From the NCBI GenBank assembly GCA_009773755.1, contig WSZJ01000006.1, positions 1-43,131 on the forward strand: DNA of 43,131 nt, written 5' to 3'. Positions 1 through 8,025 of the stretch are shown piece by piece. The notes beneath the pieces were generated by a model that did no database searches, had not been told where the DNA came from, and saw nothing but the letters and a program-made list of their open reading frames with translations. A program made the position numbers and the translations under genes. The stretch's first letter is position 1. Each line of letters opens with the position of its first letter. The DNA comes from Planctomycetota bacterium (GTDB lineage: Bacteria > Planctomycetota > MHYJ01 > WSZJ01).

Positions 1-118
1 GGGCCCCCCCCGGCGCAGGGGGGCGGCCGCAGGCGCGCGCCACGTCGGCGGCCCGCAATTCGTACGGCGGTATCCGGGCCGCGACGGCCAGGATCGAGGG
101 CCCTGCCAAGTTCGTCAT
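1..118 (-). CDS. Thiolase-fold synthase-like protein (HMG-CoA synthase type), N-terminal fragment
   Basis: An open frame starts at an ATG at 118 and runs off the left edge after 39 codons. A GGAGG ribosome binding site lies about 11 nt upstream (plus-strand CCTCC near 131-135). The first residues, MTNLAGPSILAVAARIPPYE followed by LRAADVARACGRP, resemble the opening strand and helix of HMG-CoA-synthase or ketoacyl-synthase-III-like proteins (pattern I-x-(A/G)-x-G/A-x-x-I/V-P-x-Y-x-L). The catalytic cysteine would lie outside the window, so the family call rests only on this short N-terminus. It is divergent from the MarR gene and shares the 119-385 intergenic region. It could equally be another thiolase-superfamily member. 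Confidence 0.42.
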   Translation of the reverse strand, partial: MTNLAGPSILAVAARIPPYELRAADVARACGRPPAPGGA

Positions 119-385
119 CGTTCGACGGGCCTCCCGGTTCGGCGGCGGGCGCGTCAGAGGCCTTTCACCCTGACCTGCGCAATCTCTGCGAACGCGGGAC
201 CTGCATGGAAATTCCGAGCCACAAATGGAGGGAACGCAAGACCGCCCTCGGTGCCGGATCCGGGGCTGGGACTCGATCCGGCGGGTCGCTTTTCGCGCGG
301 ATTTCCGCACAGCCTGCGCAACTTCACCCTGTCCTTGACTAACGTCGTTAAGTAAAATCACCGTTCGTCCACTCTTAGGAACCCC
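119..385. promoter_or_regulatory. Divergent intergenic region
   Basis: This 267-nt gap separates the left-edge minus-strand gene from the MarR gene. It holds a putative operator at 336-354 and promoter-like hexamers just before the MarR start: TTGACT at 335-340 and TAAAAT at 353-358. Their 12-nt spacing is too short for a standard pair, so at most one is used. No other ORF or RNA signal was recognised. Confidence 0.4.
336..354. promoter_or_regulatory. Operator site 1 (candidate MarR autoregulation)
   Basis: TGACTAACGTCGTTAAGTA contains a perfect 11-nt palindrome, TAACGTCGTTA (340-350). Its right half GTTAAGTA matches the right half of the sites at 13528 and 25000. It lies about 30 nt before the MarR start codon and overlaps the promoter-like sequence, which fits autorepression. 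It is one of five similar sites in this window and the most diverged in its left half. Confidence 0.55.
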
Positions 386-949
386 ATGACCCGCGAACCC
401 CACGCCCGACGCATCGCCAGGGACCTCCACATGCTCGCCGACCTCACCCGACGCATCCTGGAGCCCGACGTCACCCCTCAGGACGGCGAAGGCGCCTCGT
501 TCACGCAGATCGTTATCCTCAAATGGCTCGACTCCGCCGGCCCTCGCCGCGCGCAGGACGTCGCGAAATACCTCTCTTCTTCCGCTCCCGCCGCCACCCA
601 GCTCCTCGGCCGACTTCGCCGCAAGGGACTGGTGAAGAGCCGTCCCTGCCCGACGGACGGTCGCGCCGAGGACCTCTTCGTCACGCCGCACGCGCGCGCC
701 CTCGTCCGGCGGCACGAGGTGCTCAAGATGCGCCGCCTCGAGAAGCTCTGGGGGGGGTTGCCGGAGGCGAAGCGCCGGCTCGTGGCGCAGGGGCTGGAAG
801 CGGCGATCGACCTGCTGCTGACGGAGAAGCCCGTCGGTTCGGAAATGTGCCTGCACTGCGGAGCGTATGACTCGCCGAATTGCGTGATGCGCCAGCATGG
901 GTTCGCCTGCCCTACCGAGACCTGTCCGAGTGGCAAGCCGGCGGAGTAG
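386..949 (+). CDS. MarR-family transcriptional regulator with cysteine-rich C-terminal tail
   Basis: This 187-residue protein has the MarR winged-helix layout: a helical N-terminus (about 5-30), a helix-turn-helix with recognition helix around 55-80 (RAQDVAKYL then TQLLGRLRRKGL), a wing with the typical DGRAEDLFVT segment (91-100), and C-terminal dimerisation helices. MarR proteins usually end near residue 145-150. Here an extra tail carries five cysteines, C155-x2-C158-x7-C166-x8-C175-x4-C180, plus C88 near the wing. Such a cluster could bind zinc or an Fe-S centre, or act as a redox or NO sensor; that is inference. The gene sits 34 nt before the benzoyl-CoA reductase operon. A palindromic site lies in its own promoter and related sites precede four other units, so it is the best candidate for a local regulator. 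BadR of Rhodopseudomonas is a known MarR-type regulator of benzoate genes, but its relationship to this protein was not tested. Confidence 0.85.
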   Translation: MTREPHARRIARDLHMLADLTRRILEPDVTPQDGEGASFTQIVILKWLDSAGPRRAQDVAKYLSSSAPAATQLLGRLRRKGLVKSRPCPTDGRAEDLFVTPHARALVRRHEVLKMRRLEKLWGGLPEAKRRLVAQGLEAAIDLLLTEKPVGSEMCLHCGAYDSPNCVMRQHGFACPTETCPSGKPAE

Positions 950-982
950 GCCAGTTCGCACAGTTGCGGCATTCCACTTGCG

Positions 983-2137
983 TTGAAATCCTGTGTGGAA
1001 ATCTCCGCTCCCGCCGTTGAGCAGGCCAAGGCCGTCGTCGCCGCCGGGCTTGCTCCGGCCCTGAAGCGCAGCGACGCCCCTTCGTTCGGCTGCTTCCCGG
1101 TCTACTCGCCCTACGAGATCATTCGCGCCGCCGGACTGCTTCCGGTCGGACTCATGGGTGCCGGCGCCTCCATCGACATCGTCCACGCGGACGCCCGCTT
1201 CCAGAGCTTCGTTTGTTCCATCGCGAAGACGTCTCTGGAGCTGGGGCTGCAGAAACGGCTCGTGGGGATGGAAGGAGCGGTGTTCCACTCGATCTGCGAC
1301 GTCGCCCGGAATCTTGCGAGCGTGTTCAAGCGGAATTTCCCGGGGATGCATATCGAGTACATCCATCTGCCGCAGAACGCGGCGGGGCCGGAAGCGGAGG
1401 ACTACCTTGTAAGCGAGTACCGGCGCGTGATGGCCGGGCTCGAGGCACGAATGGGGCGGCGCATCGACGACGCGGCGGTGGCGGCGGCGATCCGCGAGTA
1501 CAACCGGCCGCGGCGGCTGATGCGCGAGCTGTATGCGATGCGTGCGAAGGAGCCGGAGCGGATCGGCGCCGCCGAGATGTTCCCGCTGGTGCGTGCCGGG
1601 ACGATGCTCCCGCCCGACGAGCACGCGCGGATCCTGCAGGTGGCGAAGGAGGAATTCACGGCGCGAAAACCGAGGCGCATGGACCGCGTGAAGGTCGTCG
1701 TGGAAGGAGCGTTCTGCGAGCAGCCGCCGATCGGGCTGATCGAGACGCTTGAGGGCGCCGGGTGCTACGTCGTGGACGACGACTTCTGCGCGGGGTGGCG
1801 ATGGTTTTCGACGGATGTGCCGGAGGGACCTGACCCTGTGCGACAGCTCGCGCGCGCATGGCTCGAGCGCGGGCGCGCGACTTCGACGCGCTTCAACCCC
1901 GACAAGCCTCGTCACAAGGACCTTGTCAGGAGAGTCCGCGAATCGGGCGCGCAGGCCGTGCTCTTCATGCCCGCGAAGTTCTGCGAGCCGGCGCTGTTCG
2001 ACTACGTCGTTTTCCGCCGTGAGCTGGAGAAGGAGAACATCCCCCACCTCATGGTGGAGTTCGAGGAAAAGATGTGGACGTTTGAGCGGACGCGGGGAGA
2101 GGTGGAGACGTTTGTGGAGTCGTTGTTGTTCGATTGA
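983..2137 (+). CDS. bcrC: Benzoyl-CoA reductase subunit C (BcrC/BzdN-like)
   Basis: This 384-residue protein belongs to the 2-hydroxyacyl-CoA dehydratase D-component family. Together with BcrB it forms the Fe-S module that reduces the aromatic ring of benzoyl-CoA to cyclohexa-1,5-diene-1-carbonyl-CoA. The N-terminal segment (SFGCFPVYSPYEIIRAAGLL) and the mid-protein HSICDVARNL cysteine are typical of the family, and the length equals that of known BcrC proteins. The start is a TTG without a convincing ribosome binding site; a GTG at 995 is the nearest alternative. The GG-N10-GC pattern at 968-981 just before it resembles a sigma-54 promoter but lies too close to the start to be persuasive. 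It is the first gene of a bcrCBAD-ordered operon. The presence of two different downstream ATPases argues against a hydroxyglutaryl-CoA dehydratase. Confidence 0.88.
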   Translation: MKSCVEISAPAVEQAKAVVAAGLAPALKRSDAPSFGCFPVYSPYEIIRAAGLLPVGLMGAGASIDIVHADARFQSFVCSIAKTSLELGLQKRLVGMEGAVFHSICDVARNLASVFKRNFPGMHIEYIHLPQNAAGPEAEDYLVSEYRRVMAGLEARMGRRIDDAAVAAAIREYNRPRRLMRELYAMRAKEPERIGAAEMFPLVRAGTMLPPDEHARILQVAKEEFTARKPRRMDRVKVVVEGAFCEQPPIGLIETLEGAGCYVVDDDFCAGWRWFSTDVPEGPDPVRQLARAWLERGRATSTRFNPDKPRHKDLVRRVRESGAQAVLFMPAKFCEPALFDYVVFRRELEKENIPHLMVEFEEKMWTFERTRGEVETFVESLLFD

Positions 2138-2146
2138 GGAACGGCC

Positions 2147-2179
2147 GGGATCGGGATTGGGATAGGGATCGGGATGGGG
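2147..2179 (+). repeat. GGGATN tandem hexamer repeat with G-quadruplex potential
   Basis: Five copies of GGGAT(C/T/A/C/G) followed by a sixth GGG lie between bcrC and bcrB, ending 27 nt before the bcrB start. The G3 runs are separated by 3-nt loops on the coding strand, a classic four-stranded G-quadruplex pattern. It would be present in the mRNA and could adjust translation of bcrB relative to bcrC. Confidence 0.6.
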
Positions 2180-2206
2180 TGAAAACGGCGACGCGGAGGT
2201 CGGATC

Positions 2207-3457
2207 ATGGCGGAATACGGGACGGCGGTGCACGAAGCGTCGCGAAAGGCGATGACGGCTTGGTACGACCGGCTCGCGGCGGCTGCGAAGACCGGCGCGC
2301 CGACGGCGTACCTCATGATCTCCGGCAATTGCGTCGAAATCCTGCGCGCCTTCGACATCGAGCCCGTGTTCCCGGAAGTCAACGCGCTTCAGCTCGCGAT
2401 CCGCAAGCAGTCGCTCCCGCTGATCCTCAAGGCCGAGGAAATGGGTTACTCGAGCGACAACTGCGCGTACGTGAAGGCGGACGCGGGGTTCACCTTCGGC
2501 GAAGCGGCACCGGGGGGCGGGAAGATCCCGAAGCCGACGTTCATCGTGTGCAACTTCGTCGGATGCAACGTGTACATCAAGTGGTTTGAGCACTGCTCCG
2601 AGTTCCTGGGCGTGCCGCTGACGATGATCGACGTCCCGTTCGTGCGCGCCGAGCGACCCAGCGACGGCGACGTGCGGTACGTCGTGGCGCAGCTGAAGAA
2701 GCTGATCGCCGACTGCGAGAAGGCAACGGGGAAGAAATTCGACATCGACCGGCTGCGCGAGATCTGCGCGCTGTCGGCAAAGGCGGAGGACGGCTGGCAA
2801 CGCTGCAAGGATCTTTGCAAGAACACGCCCGCGCCGATGGACGCCTACTTCGACGCGATCAACCTCATGGGCCCGATCAACGTCCTGCGCGGCACGCAGG
2901 ACGCTGTGGACTTCTTCGACGTCGCGGTGAGGGAGTACGAAGCGCTGGTCGCGGCGAAGCGCGGACCGATCCCGGTCGAGAAGTTCCGGATCGTCGTGGA
3001 AGGGCCGCCGCCCTACCCGTTCTACCGCCAGTTTCGCGACCTGTTCGCCGCGTGGAACGCGGTCGCGGTTCAGTCGACTTACTCGACGGTCGGAGGGATC
3101 TGGGAATTCGGTTTCCGGCACGACCCGAAGAACCCCCTCGAATCGATCGCGCAGCAGATGCTCATGGAGAATCTCTGCAACCGGTCGCTTCTCGACCGCT
3201 ACAAGCAGATCCGGCGGTACGTGGAGGAATGGAAGGCGGACGCGCTCGTCATCCATTCGGTGAAGAGCTGCCGGCTCTTCTCCGCCGGCCAGGGAGACAT
3301 GCGCGACTATTTCGCCAACGAGCTGGGCGTCCCCACCCTGCTCGTGGAGTCGGACCTCGAGGACCCGCGCTACTACGCGCAGGCGATGATGAAGAACAGG
3401 ATCGACGCGTTCTTCGAATCGCTCGAACACCGGAAGCTGCTGAGGAGGGCGCAATGA
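2207..3457 (+). CDS. bcrB: Benzoyl-CoA reductase subunit B (BcrB/BzdO-like)
   Basis: This 416-residue protein is the second 2-hydroxyacyl-CoA dehydratase-family subunit of class I benzoyl-CoA reductase. With BcrC it would bind benzoyl-CoA and Fe-S clusters. Conserved cysteines are visible in the [10 protein letters not shown] segment (C42) and in the [16 protein letters not shown] segment (about residues 115-130), expected to be [4Fe-4S] ligands. The ATG at 2207 is preceded by a strong GGAGGT site. The stop codon overlaps the bcrA start (ATGA at 3454-3457), so the two are translationally coupled. The upstream spacer holds a G-rich hexamer repeat. Function is inferred from family membership and operon order. 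Confidence 0.9.
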   Translation: MAEYGTAVHEASRKAMTAWYDRLAAAAKTGAPTAYLMISGNCVEILRAFDIEPVFPEVNALQLAIRKQSLPLILKAEEMGYSSDNCAYVKADAGFTFGEAAPGGGKIPKPTFIVCNFVGCNVYIKWFEHCSEFLGVPLTMIDVPFVRAERPSDGDVRYVVAQLKKLIADCEKATGKKFDIDRLREICALSAKAEDGWQRCKDLCKNTPAPMDAYFDAINLMGPINVLRGTQDAVDFFDVAVREYEALVAAKRGPIPVEKFRIVVEGPPPYPFYRQFRDLFAAWNAVAVQSTYSTVGGIWEFGFRHDPKNPLESIAQQMLMENLCNRSLLDRYKQIRRYVEEWKADALVIHSVKSCRLFSAGQGDMRDYFANELGVPTLLVESDLEDPRYYAQAMMKNRIDAFFESLEHRKLLRRAQ

Positions 3458-4305
3458 TCTACGGCGCCGGCGTCGATGTCGGGTCCACCCAGACCAAGGC
3501 GGTCATCATCGGCTCCGGGCGCGAAATCGTCGCCCGCTCGCTCGCGATGACCGGCGCGAACGTGTCGAAAGCCGCGGAGAAGATGTTCAACGAAGCGCTC
3601 GCTTCGTCCGGGCTGAAGCGCGAGCAGATCGGTTACGTTGTCGGCACCGGCTACGGCCGCTACAAGGTCACGTTCGGCGACTCACAGGTCACCGAAATCT
3701 CCTGCCACGCCCGCGGCGCCCATTTCATGTTCCCCGGCACCCGCACCGTCATCGACATCGGCGGCCAGGACACCAAGGCGATCCGGGTAGGCGCCAATGG
3801 AGAGGTCGTCGATTTCGCCATGAACGACAAGTGCGCCGCCGGCACGGGCCGCTTCCTTTCCGCCTCCGCCGAGGTCCTCGATCTCCCGATCGAGAAGATC
3901 GGCCCTCTAGCCCTCGAAGGGAAAGACCCCGTCCGCCTCTCCACCGTCTGCACCGTGTTCGTCGAGTCCGACATCATGTCCTACCTCGCGCAGGGGAAGA
4001 AAGTTCCCGACATCCTTGCCGGCGTCCACCGGGCGATCGCCGCGCGCACCATGTCCCTGCTTCAGCGCATCGGCCTCGGGCCGGAATACTCCATGACCGG
4101 CGGCGTCACGCGCAACGTCGGAATGGTCGCCGCCCTGGAGGAAAAACTGAAGGCGCCGCTGAACATCAGCGCGGACTCGCACTACATGGGCGCCATCGGC
4201 GCCGCGCTGTTCGCCCTTGAACGCGCGGAGGCCGCTTCCAAGGGCAAGTGCGAGGAAGCGGTGCTCGGCGGGTGGGAAGACGGCCTGCAGGAGAACAAGC
4301 GATGA
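3454..4305 (+). CDS. bcrA: Benzoyl-CoA reductase ATPase subunit A (BcrA/BzdP-like)
   Basis: This 283-residue protein is an ASKHA-fold ATPase of the BadF/BadG/BcrA/BcrD family. It would couple ATP hydrolysis to low-potential electron transfer into the BcrBC module. The phosphate-1 motif [11 protein letters not shown] lies at the N-terminus and the phosphate-2 motif [10 protein letters not shown] near residue 100. The [12 protein letters not shown] cysteine and the later [11 protein letters not shown] cysteine are the expected ligands of the [4Fe-4S] cluster shared by the ATPase pair. At 283 residues it lacks the N-terminal extension of Thauera BcrA (about 430 residues) and matches the short Azoarcus BzdP-type ATPase. 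It is coupled to bcrB and to bcrD by ATGA overlaps. Confidence 0.92.
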   Translation: MIYGAGVDVGSTQTKAVIIGSGREIVARSLAMTGANVSKAAEKMFNEALASSGLKREQIGYVVGTGYGRYKVTFGDSQVTEISCHARGAHFMFPGTRTVIDIGGQDTKAIRVGANGEVVDFAMNDKCAAGTGRFLSASAEVLDLPIEKIGPLALEGKDPVRLSTVCTVFVESDIMSYLAQGKKVPDILAGVHRAIAARTMSLLQRIGLGPEYSMTGGVTRNVGMVAALEEKLKAPLNISADSHYMGAIGAALFALERAEAASKGKCEEAVLGGWEDGLQENKR

Positions 4306-5105
4306 TCAGCGCCGGAATCGACCTGGGAAGCGGCTTTTCGAAGGCGGTGCTCTACCGCGACGACGGCGAGGTTCTCGCGCGCGCGCTGGCAAAGACGCGC
4401 GCCGACTTCGACAAGGGGGCGCGGGACGTGCTCGACGAGGCGCTCGCCCTGGCGAGGCTGTCGCCTTCCGACCTCGCCTACACCTGCACGACCGGCCTCG
4501 GCCGCTACGCCGTCTCCTTCCGCGACATCCAGGTCACCGAAATCACCGCCGCCGCCCGCGGCGCCTGGACCCTTTTCCCGAAGGCCGCGTTCGTCCTCGA
4601 CGTCGGCGCGCAGAGCACGCGGGCGATCCACCTGCGCGACAACGGCAAGGTGAAGGAGTTCCACACGAACGAAAAGTGCGCGGCAGGCGGCGGGGCGTTC
4701 CTCGTGCGCGCCGCGAAGTACCTCGAGGTCCCGCTCGACTCGCTCGGCAAGCTCTCGGTCGAGGCGAAGGGGATGCAGCCGATCTCCAGCGTCTGCGCCG
4801 TGCTCGCCGAGTCCGAGATCATCAACCACGTCTCCGAGAACATCCCGATCGGCGACATCGCCCGCGGCATGCACGAGTCGATGGCCGACCGCGCGGTCGG
4901 ACAGTTGAGGAAGGTCGGCCTGAACGGCCCTGTCACCCTCGTCGGCGGCGTCGCGCTTCAAAGCGGTTTCGTCGAAGCCTGCAAACGCAAATTCGGCGTC
5001 CCGCTCCTCGTGCCGGAGCATCCGCAGTTCGCCGCAGCGCTCGGCGCGGCGGTGCTGGGGATGCAGAGGGCTAAAAAGCGAATGGCGGAAGCGGCGGCAG
5101 GGTAG
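4302..5105 (+). CDS. bcrD: Benzoyl-CoA reductase ATPase subunit D (BcrD/BzdQ-like)
   Basis: This is the second, distinct ASKHA ATPase (267 residues) of the operon, forming the ATP-hydrolysing pair with BcrA. Phosphate-1 [12 protein letters not shown], phosphate-2 [12 protein letters not shown], and the two cluster cysteines ([12 protein letters not shown] and [11 protein letters not shown]) are all present. Two non-identical ATPases in tandem set class I benzoyl-CoA reductase apart from hydroxyacyl-CoA dehydratase systems, which have one homodimeric activator. The ATG overlaps the bcrA stop. The operon appears to end here, as the next gene converges from the minus strand 7 nt away. No electron-donating ferredoxin gene accompanies it; the only ferredoxin in the window is in the nod operon. 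Confidence 0.92.
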   Translation: MISAGIDLGSGFSKAVLYRDDGEVLARALAKTRADFDKGARDVLDEALALARLSPSDLAYTCTTGLGRYAVSFRDIQVTEITAAARGAWTLFPKAAFVLDVGAQSTRAIHLRDNGKVKEFHTNEKCAAGGGAFLVRAAKYLEVPLDSLGKLSVEAKGMQPISSVCAVLAESEIINHVSENIPIGDIARGMHESMADRAVGQLRKVGLNGPVTLVGGVALQSGFVEACKRKFGVPLLVPEHPQFAAALGAAVLGMQRAKKRMAEAAAG

Positions 5106-5112
5106 GCGAAAC

Positions 5113-6132
5113 TCAAGACGTGGCGATGCGCCACTTCCCGCCCGTCCCCATCAGGAGGAGCGCCACGCCGCCGGCGATGATGGGGAGGTGGCCGAGAAGC
5201 TCCTGCAGACCGAAGATGAAGTACGTCGTGGTCAGGAGGACGAACACGACGACGGAAACGAGGCGGGTCATGACGCCGGCAGCGACGACGAAGCCGACCG
5301 CGAGCTCGACGGCGAAGGCGGCGAGGACGAAGCGGTCGTCGGGGAATGCGAGCGGGCCGAAGGAGCGCGTGAAGTTGAGGTGGTAGTCGGCGACGATTTT
5401 CATGCTGACCAGCGGATTCGCGAGCTTGTCGTTGATCGCGAGGATTGCGAGGTTGGCGCCGAGGGCCAGGCGCAGCGCGGCGACGGCCGTGCGCTCCGAG
5501 GACGGTGAGGGCGCCGCGACGCCGCGAAGGGAATCGAGAGAGAACGCGCCGCGTCCGCAGAGGGCGAGAAACACGGCGAAGCCGGCGACATCGAGGTAGT
5601 CGATCCAGGCGCGGAACCCGAAGAGCGCGGCGCCCGGCGCCCAGAGGACCAGAAGGGCGACCGCGGCGAGGCGCGTGTAGAGGCCCACGACGAAGCACGC
5701 GCCGATGACGATCTGGGCCGCCGCCAACCCGGTCGCGAATGCGTCCGGGGAAACGTCCGCGAGTCGCAGGTCCGGGGCGAGGAACGACCGCGTCGCGCCG
5801 CAGGCAATCAGCAAGATGCCCGTCCCAATGCCCACCATCGGCGGCGCGGCCTTTCTGAATTCGAGAAGCCGCCTGCAGGCCGCTTCTCCGATCCTTCGCC
5901 GCCGGAGAAACCGGTCGGCCGCGACGGCGATGGCGAACAGGGTCGCCGCGGCGCCAAGTGCGATCGCGATCTCCGGCCAGAAATCCCGAAACGGCCCCGG
6001 CCTCTCCTCGGCCGCAAGCCGTTTGACTTCCGGCCCCGGAATGAGCCATTTTTCGTGGGCCTGCGCGGAATTTCGCAGCATGACGCAGAAGAACAGCGCC
6101 AGCGTCGCAATCGACCACAGTCCCTTCCCCAT
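5113..6132 (-). CDS. DoxX-like polytopic membrane protein
   Basis: This 339-residue membrane protein begins with a signal-like hydrophobic stretch (SIATLALFFCVM), a short periplasmic segment (AHEKWLIPGPE), then about eight further hydrophobic helices. The GTGILLIACG, GLYTRLAAVALLVL and GVMTRLVSVVVFVLL segments resemble repeated DoxX/SURF4-type units (helix pairs with G-x-x-T-R-L at the turn). DoxX proteins are small quinone- or thiol-linked membrane subunits; the exact role here is unknown. ATG 6132 was chosen over an in-frame TTG at 6150. It follows the kinase operon on the same strand after a 65-nt gap and may be its last member. It converges on bcrD. Confidence 0.6.
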   Translation of the reverse strand: MGKGLWSIATLALFFCVMLRNSAQAHEKWLIPGPEVKRLAAEERPGPFRDFWPEIAIALGAAATLFAIAVAADRFLRRRRIGEAACRRLLEFRKAAPPMVGIGTGILLIACGATRSFLAPDLRLADVSPDAFATGLAAAQIVIGACFVVGLYTRLAAVALLVLWAPGAALFGFRAWIDYLDVAGFAVFLALCGRGAFSLDSLRGVAAPSPSSERTAVAALRLALGANLAILAINDKLANPLVSMKIVADYHLNFTRSFGPLAFPDDRFVLAAFAVELAVGFVVAAGVMTRLVSVVVFVLLTTTYFIFGLQELLGHLPIIAGGVALLLMGTGGKWRIATS

Positions 6133-6197
6133 GCGGTTTGCTGGAAGCAAATCGCTGGCCCGCCGGTTGCCTCAGCTCCGCAGTTACGGCACCGGCA

Positions 6198-7370
6198 TCA
6201 TGCCCGCGTGAGCAGGCTGGTCGTGCGATTCCAAAGCCGGGCGAAGAGCGTGCCGGTCGATGTTCGAAATCGGATGTCCGCGATCAAGGCTTCAACGGAA
6301 GGATGACGGGCCAGTGGATTCGGTGCGAGTGCGCGTCGGCACGCAAGTCCGACCCCTCGCGGCACGATGACCGGCATGGAGCGCACGAGGTCGCGCCAGG
6401 CGACAGGGCGGACTCCGTCGGGCCAGGAACGCGGAGGATGGCCGGTGAGAATGTGGAAGAGGATGCCGCCGAGGGCGAAGACGTCGCTCCTTTCGTCGTC
6501 GCGGCCATCGGCCTGTTCGGGAGCCATGTATTCGGGAGTGCCGGCGACGAGTCCGTCGGGCGTGGACGTCCGGCGTGAGACTCCCCAGTCGAGGACGCCG
6601 GCGCCCGGTACGATGTGGGCGGGCTTCAGGTCGCGGTGTAATACGCCGCGCGCGTGGGCGTGTGCGACGGTGTCGCAGGCGGCGAGGAAGGGAGCGAGGA
6701 GGGCGCGCGGGTCGCCGGCATTTCGATGCAGTTCTGCGACGCGTACGTCGAGCGTCGGGCCGGTCGCGAGAGGCATGACGGCGAACGGACGGCCTTCCGC
6801 GTCGCTCGCGATTTCGCGGATGGCGATGACGCCGGGATGATCCAAGGAAGCGGTGGCCTCGCGTTCCCGCTCGAGGCGATCCCCGGTCTCCTCGCCGGAG
6901 GGACGCTTGACGGCGACAAGTCTGCCGGCCGTGGTGTCCCGCGCTTCCCAGACTTCTCCCATCGCTCCCCGGCCGAAGCGGCGCAGGAGGATGAAGCGGC
7001 CACCGGCGAGGAGGCGGGCGGAATCCGCGGGAGCGGGGGCATCGCCGTGCGGGGGCTGGTGGCGGGCGACAAATTCCGCTTCCACAAGATCTGGCGGCGG
7101 CGCCAGTCCGGGAGCGATGGCGTTGAGCCAGACGGCGAGCGGCGGCGCGGGGGCGAGGCGCCAGGCGATTTGCAGGGACTCCCCTAAGAGGTCGACCAGG
7201 GCGTCGGCGCGTTGGCTCTCGGGGATTGTGGCCAGGAGTTCGCTCACACGGGCTGGCGTGGGCGTCTCTTTTTCGGCGCGAAGGGCGCGCAGCGCTTCGG
7301 CCCACGCGTCGTACCGCCCGGCTGCGCGCGGCGCGCGGGCGCAGGCGGCGGTGGCGAGGGTGACTAGCAT
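6198..7370 (-). CDS. Serine/threonine protein kinase, atypical catalytic loop
   Basis: This is a 390-residue soluble protein. Residues 1-120 hold an uncharacterised helical domain. Residues 125-375 form a Hanks-type kinase with glycine loop GRGAMGEVW (134-141), lysine K155, catalytic loop HRDLKPAH (245-252), Mg-binding DWG (261-263) and activation segment GTPEYMAPE (278-286). The Asn that normally follows HRDLKPx is replaced by His252, and DFG is DWG; the latter is common in environmental kinases, the former is not. No transmembrane sensor domain follows. The ATG overlaps the stop of the upstream HTH gene (ATGCTAG, 7364-7370), making it the last gene of the coupled nod operon. It may phosphorylate operon products or transcription factors; substrates are unknown. 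Confidence 0.85.
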   Translation of the reverse strand: MLVTLATAACARAPRAAGRYDAWAEALRALRAEKETPTPARVSELLATIPESQRADALVDLLGESLQIAWRLAPAPPLAVWLNAIAPGLAPPPDLVEAEFVARHQPPHGDAPAPADSARLLAGGRFILLRRFGRGAMGEVWEARDTTAGRLVAVKRPSGEETGDRLEREREATASLDHPGVIAIREIASDAEGRPFAVMPLATGPTLDVRVAELHRNAGDPRALLAPFLAACDTVAHAHARGVLHRDLKPAHIVPGAGVLDWGVSRRTSTPDGLVAGTPEYMAPEQADGRDDERSDVFALGGILFHILTGHPPRSWPDGVRPVAWRDLVRSMPVIVPRGVGLACRRALAPNPLARHPSVEALIADIRFRTSTGTLFARLWNRTTSLLTRA

Positions 7371-7750
7371 GGGACGTCCTGGCGGATGCGGCGGACGAGG
7401 CGGGCGCCGAGGCCGAGGCGCGCGGCAATGGCGGCATCGTCGAGGCCGTTGAGGCGCAGAAGGGCGATGGCGAAAGCCTGGGGGTGGGAGGGGCGAAGGC
7501 GGGCGTGAAAGGCGGAGAGCCAGGAAGCGAAGTCCGGTGCGGATGAAGAGGGAACGCCGAGCAACCTGTCGAGATCGGCCCGGAGCTCCGGCCAATCGAG
7601 AAGCCCGCCGTCGGCGCCGAGACGGATCGAGGCGCGGTGTTGTGCCGCGGCGGCCATGCCGCCCGCGTCGATGCGCTCGGACAGAGGCGCGTCCTCCGTG
7701 AGGCGGAGAAGCGCGAGCGCTTCTTCCAGGAGGATGCGCGCGGGGGTCAC
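7364..7750 (-). CDS. Small helix-turn-helix (sigma-region-4-like) protein
   Basis: This 128-residue protein is of uncertain family. The N-terminal 80 residues are helical and the C-terminus (LNGLDDAAIAARLGLGARLVRRI) reads as a helix-turn-helix like sigma-factor region 4 or a LuxR-type motif. The GTG start at 7750 was chosen because it overlaps the ferredoxin stop as GTGA (7747-7750); a longer frame to 7807 would run into the ferredoxin gene. Its stop overlaps the kinase start. In some bacterial lineages sigma-like HTH proteins are paired with Ser/Thr kinases, so a signalling pair is plausible. The sigma region 2 needed for a full ECF factor is not evident. Confidence 0.6.
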   Translation of the reverse strand: MTPARILLEEALALLRLTEDAPLSERIDAGGMAAAAQHRASIRLGADGGLLDWPELRADLDRLLGVPSSSAPDFASWLSAFHARLRPSHPQAFAIALLRLNGLDDAAIAARLGLGARLVRRIRQDVPC

Positions 7751-8025
7751 GCGGCTCCTCCTTCGCGCCACTCGCCGACGCCGCGCTCCCCTTTCGCGGC
7801 GACCCATTTCATTTCAATGAAGCCGTCGGGACAGGACGCCGCGCAATGCCCTTCGCTCGTGCAGCACTCGGGGACCACGAGATTCGCGAGGTTCCACGAA
7901 AACGCGAGGCAGCCGTGCGTGCACGCGGCGAGGCACAGGCCGCAGCCGGTGCAGAGCCCGCGGTCGATGACCGGGAGTTTCTTCAGCGGCTCAGGCGGCG
8001 ACGTCCCGAACGGAAGCCACTTCAC
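7747..8025 (-). CDS. Ferredoxin-like 4Fe-4S protein in the nod operon
   Basis: This 92-residue protein has a complete first cluster motif, CTGCGLCLAAC (C-x2-C-x2-C-x3-C). A second, irregular cysteine set reads CC-x5-C-x3-CP (CCTSEGHCAASCP), so it may hold one standard and one altered [4Fe-4S] cluster. An aromatic-rich linker (AFSWNLANLVV) separates the two. Its ATG overlaps the end of the nod gene (ATGA, 8022-8025) and its stop overlaps the HTH gene, giving strict coupling. It could donate electrons to or sense the state of the NO-converting enzyme, or serve another redox partner such as benzoyl-CoA reductase. None of this is shown by the sequence. Confidence 0.82.
   Translation of the reverse strand: MKWLPFGTSPPEPLKKLPVIDRGLCTGCGLCLAACTHGCLAFSWNLANLVVPECCTSEGHCAASCPDGFIEMKWVAAKGERGVGEWREGGAA

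Noticed and set aside
968..981. Sigma-54-like element directly before bcrC
   Set aside because: The spacing is right (GGC...TTGC), but it ends 2 nt before the TTG start, leaving no leader; GG-N10-GC is frequent in this GC-rich DNA.
983..5105. 2-hydroxyglutaryl-CoA or phenyllactyl-CoA dehydratase operon
   Set aside because: Two different ASKHA ATPases are present, and the downstream dienoyl-CoA pathway genes (oah, dch, had) are in the same window.
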